Positions 36,561 to 45,807 of a stretch of DNA of 64,000 nucleotides are shown here, piece by piece. The stretch is taken from the NCBI GenBank assembly GCA_964574815.1, contig CAZNPL010000020.1, positions 49,175 to 113,174 of the forward strand, read 5' to 3'. The notes beneath the pieces are model-generated. The model saw only the letters and a list, made by a program, of their open reading frames with translations, was not told the origin of the DNA and did no database searches. A program made the position numbers and the translations under genes. Source of the DNA: CAZNPL01 sp964574815. Lineage in GTDB: Bacteria > Planctomycetota > Phycisphaerae > UBA1845. How positions within the stretch are numbered: the stretch's first letter is position 1; each line of letters starts with the position of its first letter.

Positions 36561-37703
36561 ATGACAGATCAACATACGGCAGACGGGTCGATCATCGTTA
36601 TTGATGACGACGAGGCTATGCGTCGGGCGTGCGAAGTGGTTTTGCGCGGCGCCGACTATCCGGTCGAGACCTACCCGGACGGGCCGTCCGGGCTTCAACG
36701 TATCGAGAAAGGAGGCGCCGGTCTCGTTGTTGTGGATCTGAAGATGCCTGAGATGAGCGGCACGGAGGTCATTCAACGTATCAAGGACTCCGATCCGGAT
36801 GTGGTCATCGTCGTGATCACCGGTTTCGCTACCGTAGAGGCCGCGGTCGAAGCCATGAGAATCGGGGCGTATGATTTCATTCCCAAACCTTTCACGGCCG
36901 AGGAATTGCGCGTCATCATCGCCCGGGCGATGGAGCGTCGTCGGCTGGTTGTGGAAGCCAGGCGGTTGCGCGAGGACAAGGAGGCGCAGGCGCGCAGATT
37001 CATTACCTTCGTCTCCCACCAGCTACAATCGCCACTCGGGGCCGTTGCACAGTATCTCGACGTGCTCCTGCATCAGTCGGCCGAGACACTCTCACAGAAG
37101 CACCACCGATGGATCTCTCGATCCCGCAGAAAAATCGCCGATATGCTGGAGATGATCGGCGGTTGGCTCACCCTTGCCAAGGTGGAAGGGGGGCAGTTGG
37201 CCACTCAGCGGCGACCCGTGTTCTGGCAGGACCTGGCACCTGAGATCCTGGAGAGCTTTGTGGCCGCCGCGCGGGATCAGCAGGTGGTCTTTCAGAATCA
37301 CTTGCCGCGGGCGCTCCCGGCGGTGATCGGTGACGCTTCGGCGCTGCGGATGGTTCTGGCCAACCTGGTGGCAAACGCCGTCAGGTACAACCGCCCGGAA
37401 GGGAGCGTGAGGATCACGGCTGCGGTCGAAGAGAATACCGTGGCCCTCTTGGTGGCCGATACCGGCATCGGTGTCGCGCCGGAGCACCAGGAACGCATCT
37501 TTGAGGAGTTCTACCGGGTGCCCGGCCGAGGCGAGGGCGGTACCGGGATGGGGCTGCCGATCTGCCAGAGAATCGCCGAGGAGTTGGGCGGGCGCATTAC
37601 GCTGGTCAGCCGGCCCGGTGACGGCTCGACGTTTACTGTGATTCTGCCCCGTGCGCCGGCGAATGGCTGCATCGACGGGGCGGAAAACAGTACCGCCCCT
37701 TGA
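36561..37703 (+). CDS. Receiver-histidine kinase hybrid (soluble)
   Basis: The 380-residue protein has an N-terminal receiver: IVIDDDEAM, Asp59 in VVVDLKMPEM, Thr in VVITGFAT and Lys109 in FIPKPF. A short coiled linker (RRLVVEARRLREDKEA) leads to a HisKA domain with His153 in FVSHQLQSPLG. The ATPase domain has N-box LANLVANAVRYN, G1 VADTGIGVA and G2 GTGMGLPIC. No membrane segment is present, so it should be cytoplasmic and take its signal through the receiver from another kinase. This receiver-first order is typical of phosphorelay intermediates. It lies 175 bases after the lone receiver gene and 90 bases before the next kinase gene. Confidence 0.9.
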   Translation: MTDQHTADGSIIVIDDDEAMRRACEVVLRGADYPVETYPDGPSGLQRIEKGGAGLVVVDLKMPEMSGTEVIQRIKDSDPDVVIVVITGFATVEAAVEAMRIGAYDFIPKPFTAEELRVIIARAMERRRLVVEARRLREDKEAQARRFITFVSHQLQSPLGAVAQYLDVLLHQSAETLSQKHHRWISRSRRKIADMLEMIGGWLTLAKVEGGQLATQRRPVFWQDLAPEILESFVAAARDQQVVFQNHLPRALPAVIGDASALRMVLANLVANAVRYNRPEGSVRITAAVEENTVALLVADTGIGVAPEHQERIFEEFYRVPGRGEGGTGMGLPICQRIAEELGGRITLVSRPGDGSTFTVILPRAPANGCIDGAENSTAP

Positions 37704-37793
37704 TCGCTGGCCGGTCGAGCCCGGACGACGCGCGGCCGTTCCCGAGGCCGGCTGCTGCTGGTCAGCAAGCTCCGGCCGATCAGAGACATCGCC

Positions 37794-38903
37794 ATGACTG
37801 TAATCCTGGTGCTGGGGACGTCCATCGTTCTTCAATGTGTCGCGGCAGGCATGGCCTTGAGATTGATCCGCGTTACCGGAAGATGGCCTGCCTGGGTGGT
37901 GATCGCGACGGCCATTCTCCTGATGGCGCTGCGGCGAAGCATCAGCATGTACCGTTGGGCTTCGGGCGCCGACGTCCTCCTTCCGGATCTGGCCGCCGAA
38001 TGTGTTGCCCTGGTGACCTCCGCCCTGATGGTGTTGGGGCTTGCCTGGATCAGTCCGCTGTTTCACGCCATCAAACGCTCCGAAGAGGCGTTGGGGCAGT
38101 TGGCCAAAACGCTCGAACGCGAGGTTGAAAGACGTACGCTGCAGCTTGTTAAGGCCCAGACGGCGGTCGCCCGGCAACGGCGGCTCGCCTCCGTGGGCCA
38201 GCTCGCCGCCGGCGTGGCCCACGAGCTCAACAACCCACTCGGCGCAATCCTCACGTTCGCCTCGCTGGCGGCCGAACGCCTGCCCTCCGACAGCCCGCAT
38301 CGCGGCGACCTGGATGAGATCGTCAGGCAGGCGATGCGGTGCCGCGACATTGTAAGTGAGTTGCTGCAATTCTCGAGCCAACGCGAAGCGCAGATGACGG
38401 GTGCCAGCATCAATGATGTCGTATCCCGCACGCTCGCGCTGCTGGAGAAGCAGGCCCTCTTTCACAACATTCGCGTCACACGGAAGTGGGATGCCGACAT
38501 GCCCGTGACGATCATGGACGAATCGCAGATGCAGCAGGTCTTCACCAACATCATCCTCAACGCGGTCGACGCCATGGACAAGCGGGGCAATCTGACCGTC
38601 GAGACAGGACACGACGACGCAGGCAAGCGGGTGTTCGTCCGTATCACGGACACGGGCCGCGGGATTCCGCCGGAGCATCGCGAGGCCGTCTTTGACCCGT
38701 TCTTCACGACCAAAGATCCCGGCGAAGGCACCGGCCTGGGCCTAGCCGTTGCCTGCCGCATCATCCAGGGCCATGGTGGACGAACGGAACTGGAGAGCGA
38801 GGTCGGCAAGGGCACGACCTTCACGGTGTGGTTGCCCATTTGCCAGGAGATGGCGGACGCCCCTGCCAAGACATCGACCGTACCGCAGCCCGAGAATCCC
38901 TGA
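37794..38903 (+). CDS. Membrane histidine kinase (NtrB-like catalytic core)
   Basis: The 369-residue product has two or three membrane segments in residues 1-92 and no separate extracytoplasmic sensor domain. A coiled coil (EEALGQLAKTLEREVERR) leads to the HisKA domain with His143 in AAGVAHELNNPLG. The ATPase domain has N-box FTNIILNAVDAM, G1 ITDTGRGIP, an F-box in FDPFFTTK and G2 GTGLGLAVA. The HELNNPL box is typical of the NtrB/HPK4 kinase class. The start at 37794 lacks a strong ribosome site but begins directly with the first helix. It is the last plus-strand gene of the signalling block and is convergent with the methyltransferase gene at 38988. Confidence 0.9.
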   Translation: MTVILVLGTSIVLQCVAAGMALRLIRVTGRWPAWVVIATAILLMALRRSISMYRWASGADVLLPDLAAECVALVTSALMVLGLAWISPLFHAIKRSEEALGQLAKTLEREVERRTLQLVKAQTAVARQRRLASVGQLAAGVAHELNNPLGAILTFASLAAERLPSDSPHRGDLDEIVRQAMRCRDIVSELLQFSSQREAQMTGASINDVVSRTLALLEKQALFHNIRVTRKWDADMPVTIMDESQMQQVFTNIILNAVDAMDKRGNLTVETGHDDAGKRVFVRITDTGRGIPPEHREAVFDPFFTTKDPGEGTGLGLAVACRIIQGHGGRTELESEVGKGTTFTVWLPICQEMADAPAKTSTVPQPENP

Positions 38904-38987
38904 TGTTGGGAATCGATCGGGGGAAGCTCGGACTCAGAGATGTTGGCGTTGTGTTCAAATGGCTGCACTTCCGCCCCGACAGAGCCT

Positions 38988-39959
38988 TCACTTTACGGCG
39001 GTGAGGCAGGTGGAGTATTCGGTCAGAGCGAAGGATTGGGCTTGTCTGAAGCCGGTTTTTTCGATCCATTCGCGTAGGATGGGGATCGAGATGGCCTGTC
39101 GTTCGGGGTTGCTGAACTGTAGCTTGAGGGCGAAGACGCTTCCGAAGAGGGGTTGGGTGCCGGCCGGGTCGCCGAAATAGCCCCGGATGAGCAGGCGGCC
39201 ACCGGGGGTGAGGGCTTCGTGGGCCGCGCGGAGGATGCGTGTACAGGTGGCTTCTTCGTGGTAGAGCACGTCGGAGAGGAGCACAGCGTCGAAGTTCTTG
39301 CCGAAGCCGTCTTTTGTGATGTCGGCTTCTCGGATCTTGATGCGGTCGTGGAGGTTGTGCTTTTCGACAAGCTCCTGGGCTACTTCGAGGACCTCTCGGT
39401 TATCTAGGAGCGTGGCGTTCAGTTGGGGGAAATGCTCGCAGAGGACGATCGTGTACATGCCGGAGCCGCAGCCGGCGTCGACCATGGCCTTGCATGCGCC
39501 GAGGTCGAGGGCATTGGCCAGGGCGTGGGCTTCGCCGTGCATGGCCAGATTGTTCATGGCGAGCGTGAAGCGGCGGCGGTCGTAGCGCGGCTGCGGCACG
39601 TCGTTCAGGGCGTCGCGGCCACGCATGACGACGTCCTGGAGGCGCTGCCAGGCTGCAGACTCTTCGGCTTGGATCTCGATGATGTCGCCGAGGTAGAGCG
39701 GTCTGCCTTCGACGAGATGGGCGTCGCTGGTGTGCGTGTTGGCGAATCGTCCGTGGATGCGGCGCAGGAGGCCCATACCGACGCAGGCGTCAAGCAAGGT
39801 TTCGAGCAGTCGGTGGCGGCAGCCGATGCGCTCGGCGAGTTGCTCGGCGGTCATGGACTCGGCGGCGAGTAAAGTAAAGACGCGAAGCCGCGTTGCTGCA
39901 AACAGGACGTGCATCGTCCACGGCGAAAAGACCAGATCCAGCAGGTTGTTTCGGTTCAT
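38988..39959 (-). CDS. SAM-dependent O-methyltransferase with winged-helix N-terminal domain
   Basis: The 323-residue product begins at 39959 (MNRNNLLDLVFSPWT); the frame extends to 40082 without homology. Residues 1-110 resemble the dimerisation winged helix of small-molecule O-methyltransferases (TRLRVFTLLAAESMTAEQLA, LLETLLDACVGMGLL). The catalytic domain has SAM motif I MVDAGCGSGMYTIVL, an acidic end of strand two in ATLLDNREV, and DAVLLSDVLYHE. The family includes hydroxyneurosporene and caffeate-type methyltransferases; the substrate here cannot be told. It may be co-transcribed with nothing: the next minus-strand gene upstream starts at 42614 and ends 201 bases away. No pathway neighbour is evident. 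Confidence 0.85.
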   Translation of the reverse strand: MNRNNLLDLVFSPWTMHVLFAATRLRVFTLLAAESMTAEQLAERIGCRHRLLETLLDACVGMGLLRRIHGRFANTHTSDAHLVEGRPLYLGDIIEIQAEESAAWQRLQDVVMRGRDALNDVPQPRYDRRRFTLAMNNLAMHGEAHALANALDLGACKAMVDAGCGSGMYTIVLCEHFPQLNATLLDNREVLEVAQELVEKHNLHDRIKIREADITKDGFGKNFDAVLLSDVLYHEEATCTRILRAAHEALTPGGRLLIRGYFGDPAGTQPLFGSVFALKLQFSNPERQAISIPILREWIEKTGFRQAQSFALTEYSTCLTAVK

Positions 39960-40160
39960 TTTCCGGGTCCGGGCGGGTCGTGTTGCTCGTATAATGCTTG
40001 GCGAAGACGCCAACCTAATGGGAACTGCGCGCGTGAGAAAGCGGTGCTTGAAGACAGCGGCGTCACTTCCTGACAAACGCACTCCGGTAAGAGGTCTGCT
40101 TCCTGACGGGCGCGGCTCGGGAAAAGCCCGCCGCCCCCACGACAGCTCCTGGCTATTTGA

Positions 40161-42614
40161 TCACTCGTCCGTGACGTCCTCGGGGATGGCGTTCTTCACA
40201 TACTTGTCGAACCACGCGAGCATCTCGTAGATGGTGTGCTCGACCGACTCCCGGGCAAGATAGCCGTGCCCCTCACACGGCAGCATGACCAGCCGGGCGG
40301 TTCCCCCGGTTCCGCGGAGGCACTCGTAGAGCTTCTTCGATTGGAGCGGCACGGTTCCGGGATTCTGATCCTCCTCCCCGTGAATCAGAAGCAGCGGCTC
40401 TTTGAGCTTGTTCGCGTGCATGACGGGGGACAGCCTGATGTACACGTCGCGCGCCTCCCAAAGCGTACGCCGCTCGCTCTGAAAGCCGAAGGGGCGCATG
40501 GTGTGGTTGTAGGCGCCGCTTCGGGCGATCCCCGCGCGAAAGAGATCCGAGTGAGCAAGCAGCGTAGCGGTCATCAGGCCCCCGTGGCTGTGACCTCCGA
40601 TGCCCACTCGGTCGGAGTCCGTGACGCCTAGCCGGACGGCCTCGTCGATGGCCGCCTTGGCACTGGAGACAAGCTGCTCGATAAGAGTGTCGTAGGCCGT
40701 ATCGGGCGGGCCGATGACCGGCATGCCGGGATCGTCGATGACGACATAGCCTTGGAGCAGGAAAAACAGTGGCGAGGCGCCCCAGATGTACATGAAGTTC
40801 CTGTCGGTTCCGGTGACCTGACCGGCGGTCTCGGGGTCGGAGTACTCGAGCGGGTAGGCCCAGAAGACGGTCGGGCGACGCTCGCCTTCTTTGTAGTCGG
40901 GGGGAAGGTAGAGGTTGAACGAGAGGGGTACGCCGTCTTCCCGCTTGTAAGTGACGATTCGTTTGGTAATACGGCGAAGTTGAGGTGATGGATCGGAAAA
41001 TCGAGTCAAACGCGACGCGGTTGAGGTATACATCGCCTCTCCGGCGGATGCTTCGGTCTTTTGGCCGAGGCTGCGAACGAAGTAGTTCGGAACCGCTGTG
41101 GGTGATTCGCGTCGGGTCACAAACTCGCCGGCATCCACATCGATCCAGGCGATGAACCGTTCGATCTCGGAGGGGTCGCACCGGAAGAGACGCTCCGTTT
41201 TGAGCGTCTCAAGATTGGCCCGGTCCAGGAAAGGACGCGCCCCCTCGGGAGAGGCCCCGTAGCCGGACAGGTAGATCGAGTCCCCGTCTTCGATGAAAGC
41301 GCGTTTCCCGTTGGCGAGGAGCTTCGTCACCGGGTAACCGGGATGGTTGTACCGATCATGAACACTCAGGTCGAAGACAAGGCGGGACGCCGCGGCGGGT
41401 GTTTCCGGATCCAGCAACCAAGTCTTGTACCACCGCCGCTCCCGCTCCCACTCGTTGACGAGGGCCGTGTCCCCACTCTCGCCCCACATGAGGCCCACGA
41501 AGCGGTGCTCCGTCTTGGTCCACTCCCGCGGCGATCCCTCGAATGGCGCAGAGAGCATCAGAAGACGGTCACGATGGGGGACCTCCTTCAAAGGATCGCC
41601 ACCGTCGAGAGCCTCTGCCCAGACGAGTGTCGCGGGCGCGGTGGGCCGCCAGTGGACGTCGCGCGGGCCAGTGGGCTCGCCATGAATCGGCACTTGGTCC
41701 GCAAGGGGGAGGCTGACAAGTCGGTGCACAATCTCGCCGGAGCGATTCCAGACCACAATTTCCTTCGGGAAGCGCCACCAGGCGTGCAGGTAGGAATAGG
41801 GTCGGTGGCTCCGCTCCACGAGAATGTGCTGTCCATCCGGCGCGGGCTGAACCGTCCCGAAGATCCCGGGCTCTCCGATATTGGTCAACTCACCGTCCGG
41901 GACGCTGACCAGTGCCAGTTGCGCGGTCATGTAGTAGTCGAAAAGCATCTCGTCGTGCGGTGTTTTCAGGGTGTCTCGTGATTCGTATGTGCTGCTGGCG
42001 GATTTGCCGATGCTTTCCTGCACGTTGGGGCCAAGCGGTGCGGAGGGCGTTTGGGGCGCCGGGCCGCGGTCGGACGGAATGGTCTTGACGAGGAGGTTTC
42101 GCTGGTCGGGCATCCATTGATAAGCGTCGCCGAGGAGAGGGTTCACACGGACCGACGGGATTCTGCGTGTCTCGCCACTGGTGATGTCGGCGATCCAGAG
42201 CTCGACTCCTCCAGGCGTTGTGTTCGTGAATGCGACGAAACGGCCGTCAGAGCTCCACTCCGGCGTGTCGAGTTGCGCATTCTCCGGAAGATTCAGGCGC
42301 TTCTCGCTCCGATCTTCGAGGCGAAGAACGGTGAACCCCGTTCTGTGCAGGCCGCCGTATCGGCTGTTCGTCGCCGGATCCACACGAACGCCGGCGAGCT
42401 CGAGATAGGGGCGTGCCCGCTCTTCGAGGGTCGAGTAGACCTCGCGGTCTGCGAGGATCATCGTATCGCCCGCCGGGCTGACGTGGGCGGAGGGCGGCCA
42501 GGGCGCGTTCAGCACCTTGAGCACTTCAGCCGGTGGCTGCTTGTAGGTCTCGTATCCCGAGAGGGTACTGCTGAAAAAGAGAACCGCTGTTACGAGGGCA
42601 AGAATGCTTCGCAT
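40161..42614 (-). CDS. Exported S9-family prolyl oligopeptidase-like serine peptidase
   Basis: The ATG at 42614 has GGAGGT 6 bases upstream and opens a signal peptide (ILALVTAVLFFSSTLS); the frame runs on upstream to 43436 without coding character. The 817-residue protein has a beta-propeller N-terminal part (ADREVYSTLEER, WSSDGRFVAFTN) and an alpha/beta-hydrolase C-terminal part. The catalytic triad is visible: Ser676 in GGHSHGG, Asp749 in IHGEEDQNPG and His783 in CEGHGY. S9 enzymes cut short peptides, commonly after Pro or with aminopeptidase action. The export signal points to the periplasm, for peptide scavenging. It is divergent from the dihydropyrimidinase gene with 258 bases between. 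Confidence 0.93.
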   Translation of the reverse strand: MRSILALVTAVLFFSSTLSGYETYKQPPAEVLKVLNAPWPPSAHVSPAGDTMILADREVYSTLEERARPYLELAGVRVDPATNSRYGGLHRTGFTVLRLEDRSEKRLNLPENAQLDTPEWSSDGRFVAFTNTTPGGVELWIADITSGETRRIPSVRVNPLLGDAYQWMPDQRNLLVKTIPSDRGPAPQTPSAPLGPNVQESIGKSASSTYESRDTLKTPHDEMLFDYYMTAQLALVSVPDGELTNIGEPGIFGTVQPAPDGQHILVERSHRPYSYLHAWWRFPKEIVVWNRSGEIVHRLVSLPLADQVPIHGEPTGPRDVHWRPTAPATLVWAEALDGGDPLKEVPHRDRLLMLSAPFEGSPREWTKTEHRFVGLMWGESGDTALVNEWERERRWYKTWLLDPETPAAASRLVFDLSVHDRYNHPGYPVTKLLANGKRAFIEDGDSIYLSGYGASPEGARPFLDRANLETLKTERLFRCDPSEIERFIAWIDVDAGEFVTRRESPTAVPNYFVRSLGQKTEASAGEAMYTSTASRLTRFSDPSPQLRRITKRIVTYKREDGVPLSFNLYLPPDYKEGERRPTVFWAYPLEYSDPETAGQVTGTDRNFMYIWGASPLFFLLQGYVVIDDPGMPVIGPPDTAYDTLIEQLVSSAKAAIDEAVRLGVTDSDRVGIGGHSHGGLMTATLLAHSDLFRAGIARSGAYNHTMRPFGFQSERRTLWEARDVYIRLSPVMHANKLKEPLLLIHGEEDQNPGTVPLQSKKLYECLRGTGGTARLVMLPCEGHGYLARESVEHTIYEMLAWFDKYVKNAIPEDVTDE

Positions 42615-42872
42615 CTGATCACCTCCGCTGTTTCGAGGGCCACCGCAACGTTCCGGAATGTGCTTACGCGACCGCACACCCTGTTCGTTCTTCCAGAACA
42701 CCGATCTTAAGGCAGATCCCGCCCGACTGAAACTCTCACATGGCGGCCTCCGAGTGGACTTGCCCTCATTCGGCAGCGCTATCGCCAACCTCGCCAACAC
42801 TTGACGGGGCTCGGGGTCTCCACGCAGAATGGGTTGGTTCAGGGATCGGATTTGGCTCGTCTCCGAGGTGAT

Positions 42873-44273
42873 ATGATGAAACTCGATACGATCATCAAGA
42901 ACGGGCGGCTGGTCACGGTGGCCGACACCGTCAACGCGGACGTGGGAATCAGGGGCGAAAAGATTGTTGCGATCGGTCGTCAACTGGAGAAAGACCATGC
43001 CAACGGCGCGAAGGTTATCGACGCCAAAGGGCGCTATGTGATCCCCGGCGGGGTCGACGTGCATGTTCACCTGGCGCTTCCCTTCTGCGGGACGGTATCG
43101 TCGGATGATTATGATTCGGGCACGCGGGCGGCGGCTTGCGGGGGCGTGACGACGCTGATCGATTTCGCCATTCCGTACGGCGAGGAGACGCTGCAGCAGG
43201 CGGTGGATAACTGGCACGCGCGTGCAGAGGGGAAGGCGTGCATTGATTACTCGTTTCACGTGGCCATCACCCATTGGGATCGGCAGAAGAAAGAGCTCAA
43301 GAACATGGTGGACGCGGGCATGCCAACGTTCAAGCAATTCATGATCTACGCCAAGGAGGGGTGGCAGTCGGACGACGCGGCGATGTTCGAGGCGCTGGAG
43401 ACATTGCGCGACCTCGGAGGGATGCTGTGCGTGCATGCCGAATCAAGCCGGGTGCTGGACCTGCTGATCGAGCGGCATCACAACCGCGCCGAGATGAAGG
43501 AGCACGGCGCGTACCTGCATACGATGACGCGGCCGAACTTCGTCGAGGTCGAGGCCATCCAGCGGGCGGTGCAATGGACGAAGGCGACGGGGGGGCGGCT
43601 CTTTGTGGTCCACATGAGCACGGGTGAGGGCGCGGATGTTATCCGGCGGGCGCAGGAGGACGGGGTTCATGTTCTGGCGGAGACCTGTGCCCAATACCTT
43701 GTGCTGGATGACAGCGTGTTCGCCGAAGAGGACGGGCATCTGTATGCCACGTGTCCGCAGCTCAAGTCGCCGCGGGACCAGAAGCGGCTGTGGGAGGGTC
43801 TTGCGAACGGGGATGTGTGCTCGGTATCCACCGACACCTGCACCTTTACGCGCAAGCAAAAAGCGATGTGGAAGGGGGACTGGACCAAGATCCCGATGGG
43901 GATGCCAGGGCTGGAGACGCTGCTTCCGATTGTCTACACGCACGGGGTGCTCAAGCGGCGGCTGACGGTAAATCAGTTCGTGGACAAGTGCTGCACGGCG
44001 CCGGCCAAGATCATGGGGCTTCATCCCCGCAAGGGTTCGCTGCAAGTCGGGGCGGACGCCGATCTGGCAGTCATTCAACCGAAGACGAAGCGCACCGTAG
44101 ATTGGCGGAAGATGCAGACCAATTGCGACTGGAGTCCGTTTCAGGGATGGGAGCTGGCCGGATTTCCGGAGCACACGTTCTGCCGGGGGCGGCACATCGT
44201 CGAGGACTACAGGTTCGTGGGTCGCAACGGGCACGGGCAGTTCATTCCGCGGTCGGGTGTGGGGCGGGTGTGA
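42873..44273 (+). CDS. hydA: Dihydropyrimidinase
   Basis: The enzyme opens the ring of dihydrouracil (or dihydrothymine) to N-carbamoyl-beta-alanine (or its methyl form). From ATG 42873, which follows GAGGTG, the product is 466 residues, normal for the family. An alternative Met lies 3 bases later, and the frame extends to 42801. The binuclear metal site is visible: His64 and His66 in VDVHVHL, the Lys154 that becomes carboxylated in PTFKQFMIY, His188 in CVHAES, His247 in VVHMSTGEG and Asp321 in STDTC. PreT and PreA, which make its substrate, follow on the same strand, so the three are likely one operon. A hydantoinase working on other cyclic amides is possible, but the neighbours favour pyrimidine breakdown. 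Confidence 0.93.
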   Translation: MMKLDTIIKNGRLVTVADTVNADVGIRGEKIVAIGRQLEKDHANGAKVIDAKGRYVIPGGVDVHVHLALPFCGTVSSDDYDSGTRAAACGGVTTLIDFAIPYGEETLQQAVDNWHARAEGKACIDYSFHVAITHWDRQKKELKNMVDAGMPTFKQFMIYAKEGWQSDDAAMFEALETLRDLGGMLCVHAESSRVLDLLIERHHNRAEMKEHGAYLHTMTRPNFVEVEAIQRAVQWTKATGGRLFVVHMSTGEGADVIRRAQEDGVHVLAETCAQYLVLDDSVFAEEDGHLYATCPQLKSPRDQKRLWEGLANGDVCSVSTDTCTFTRKQKAMWKGDWTKIPMGMPGLETLLPIVYTHGVLKRRLTVNQFVDKCCTAPAKIMGLHPRKGSLQVGADADLAVIQPKTKRTVDWRKMQTNCDWSPFQGWELAGFPEHTFCRGRHIVEDYRFVGRNGHGQFIPRSGVGRV

Positions 44274-44351
44274 CCGGTTTGCGTGCCGAATGCGTGAATG
44301 GTGGCGGCCCTGCCTGGAATTCGAAGTTGATCCCCTCGTGAGGATGGTCGG

Positions 44352-45692
44352 ATGACTCGGACGACGAGCCGGCGGAATGAGCGCGAGTACCGCAAGTGGT
44401 TTCCGGAACTGCACCCGGCGCTGACGAGCGAAGGCGCGGCGGTGGCGGCCTCGAAGTGTCTGTATTGCTTCGATGCCCCGTGCACGCGGGCTTGCCCGAC
44501 GCACATCGACGTTCCCCAATTCATCAGGCAGATCCTTCACGGGGATGCGGTCGGTGCGGCGAGGACGATTCTGGATGCCAACATCTTCGGCGGCTCGTGC
44601 GCCCGGGTCTGCCCTACCGAGGTGCTGTGCGAGGGGGCTTGCGTCGAGTACACACACCTGCGCGCGCCCGTAGACATCGGGCGATTGCAGCGGTATGCAT
44701 GCGACACCGCGCGGGACGTGAGCCGAGGTTTCTATCGGGCTGGCGAGCCGACCGGAAGGCGGGTTGCAATTGTGGGGGGCGGTCCCGCGGGTCTCACGTG
44801 CGCGCATGAGTTGCGAAAGCGTGGCCACGACGTCGTAGTGTACGAGGCGCAAGAAACGCTGGGCGGGCTGAACACATTCGGGATTGCTCCTTACAAAACC
44901 ACGGCTGAGTTCGCCCGATCCGAGGTGGCGGACGTTCTGGACATCGGGGTCGAAACCAAAACGAAAGAGCGAATCGATGGGTCGAAGCTCCTCGGGTTGC
45001 TCGACGAATACGATGCCGTGTTTCTGGGCATCGGGCTGGGTGCGACGGCATCACTCAACGTGCCCGGTGAGAACCTCAAGGGCGTGTGGGAGTCGCTCGA
45101 GTTCATCCGGCAGACGCATACAAAACCGCCGGGCAAGTGCGTTGTGGGCGAACACGTCCTGGTGATTGGCGGCGGGAACACGGCGATGGATGCGGCCAAC
45201 ATTGCCGCACGGCTCGGAGCAAATTCCGTAGCGGTTGCCTACCGGCGCGACGTGGGTTCCATGCCTGCGTTTCGGCACGAATACAAACTGGCCGTCAGCA
45301 ACGGGGTGGAATTCCTTTGGCAGAGCCGGCCGCTGCGCATTCTCGGCCGCGGCGGGAAGGTTACCGGGGTGCGGCTCCAGCGATTGAAGCTGGATGGTCG
45401 GGGTCGCAGGGCAAAGCTCAAGCCGGTGCGTAACTCGGAGTACACGCAAAAGTGCGACATGGTGATCAAGGCGCTGGGGCAGGCGCCGCGGCGGGACCTG
45501 ATCGAGTCGGTGCCGCGCCTCAAGCTGACGAAGGATAGACGGGTGGCCGCGGATCCGGATACAGGCAGGACTTCGGTCCCGCGCCTGTTTGCGGGAGGCG
45601 ACTGCCAGAAGGGTGCTCACGAAGAAGTGGTGAACGCGGTGCAGGCGGGTAAAGTGGCCGCTCGCGGGATTCACGAGATGCTGGCTCGATAG
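44352..45692 (+). CDS. preT: NAD(P)-dependent dihydropyrimidine dehydrogenase, PreT subunit
   Basis: PreT passes electrons between NAD(P)H and PreA for reduction of uracil or thymine. The 446-residue protein resembles the glutamate synthase small subunit. Cys36, 39, 44 and 48 (KCLYCFDAPCTRACPT) and Cys83, 87, 93 and 97 (GGSCARVCPTEVLCEGACV) can hold two Fe-S clusters. The FAD-binding VAIVGGGPAGLTC is near 138-150 and the NAD(P)-binding VLVIGGGNTAMDAAN is near 273. A final LFAGGDCQKGA binds FAD. The ATG at 44352 follows GAGG at about 8 bases. It lies 78 bases after the dihydropyrimidinase gene and 115 bases before preA. Confidence 0.93.
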   Translation: MTRTTSRRNEREYRKWFPELHPALTSEGAAVAASKCLYCFDAPCTRACPTHIDVPQFIRQILHGDAVGAARTILDANIFGGSCARVCPTEVLCEGACVEYTHLRAPVDIGRLQRYACDTARDVSRGFYRAGEPTGRRVAIVGGGPAGLTCAHELRKRGHDVVVYEAQETLGGLNTFGIAPYKTTAEFARSEVADVLDIGVETKTKERIDGSKLLGLLDEYDAVFLGIGLGATASLNVPGENLKGVWESLEFIRQTHTKPPGKCVVGEHVLVIGGGNTAMDAANIAARLGANSVAVAYRRDVGSMPAFRHEYKLAVSNGVEFLWQSRPLRILGRGGKVTGVRLQRLKLDGRGRRAKLKPVRNSEYTQKCDMVIKALGQAPRRDLIESVPRLKLTKDRRVAADPDTGRTSVPRLFAGGDCQKGAHEEVVNAVQAGKVAARGIHEMLAR

Positions 45693-45807
45693 CGTTCCAG
45701 CCAGAGCATCGTGCGGTCGGCAGGTCGGCGTTTCGGGTCTCCGGTGCGTTATGCGAATGGGGTTTTGAGTTAGTCCGGGGCTGCCGGGCGAAGGATGGAA
45801 GGTCGCG

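Noticed and set aside
43443..44852. 469-residue minus-strand open frame over dihydropyrimidinase and PreT
   Set aside because: It crosses two well-supported genes and has no ribosome site or domain.
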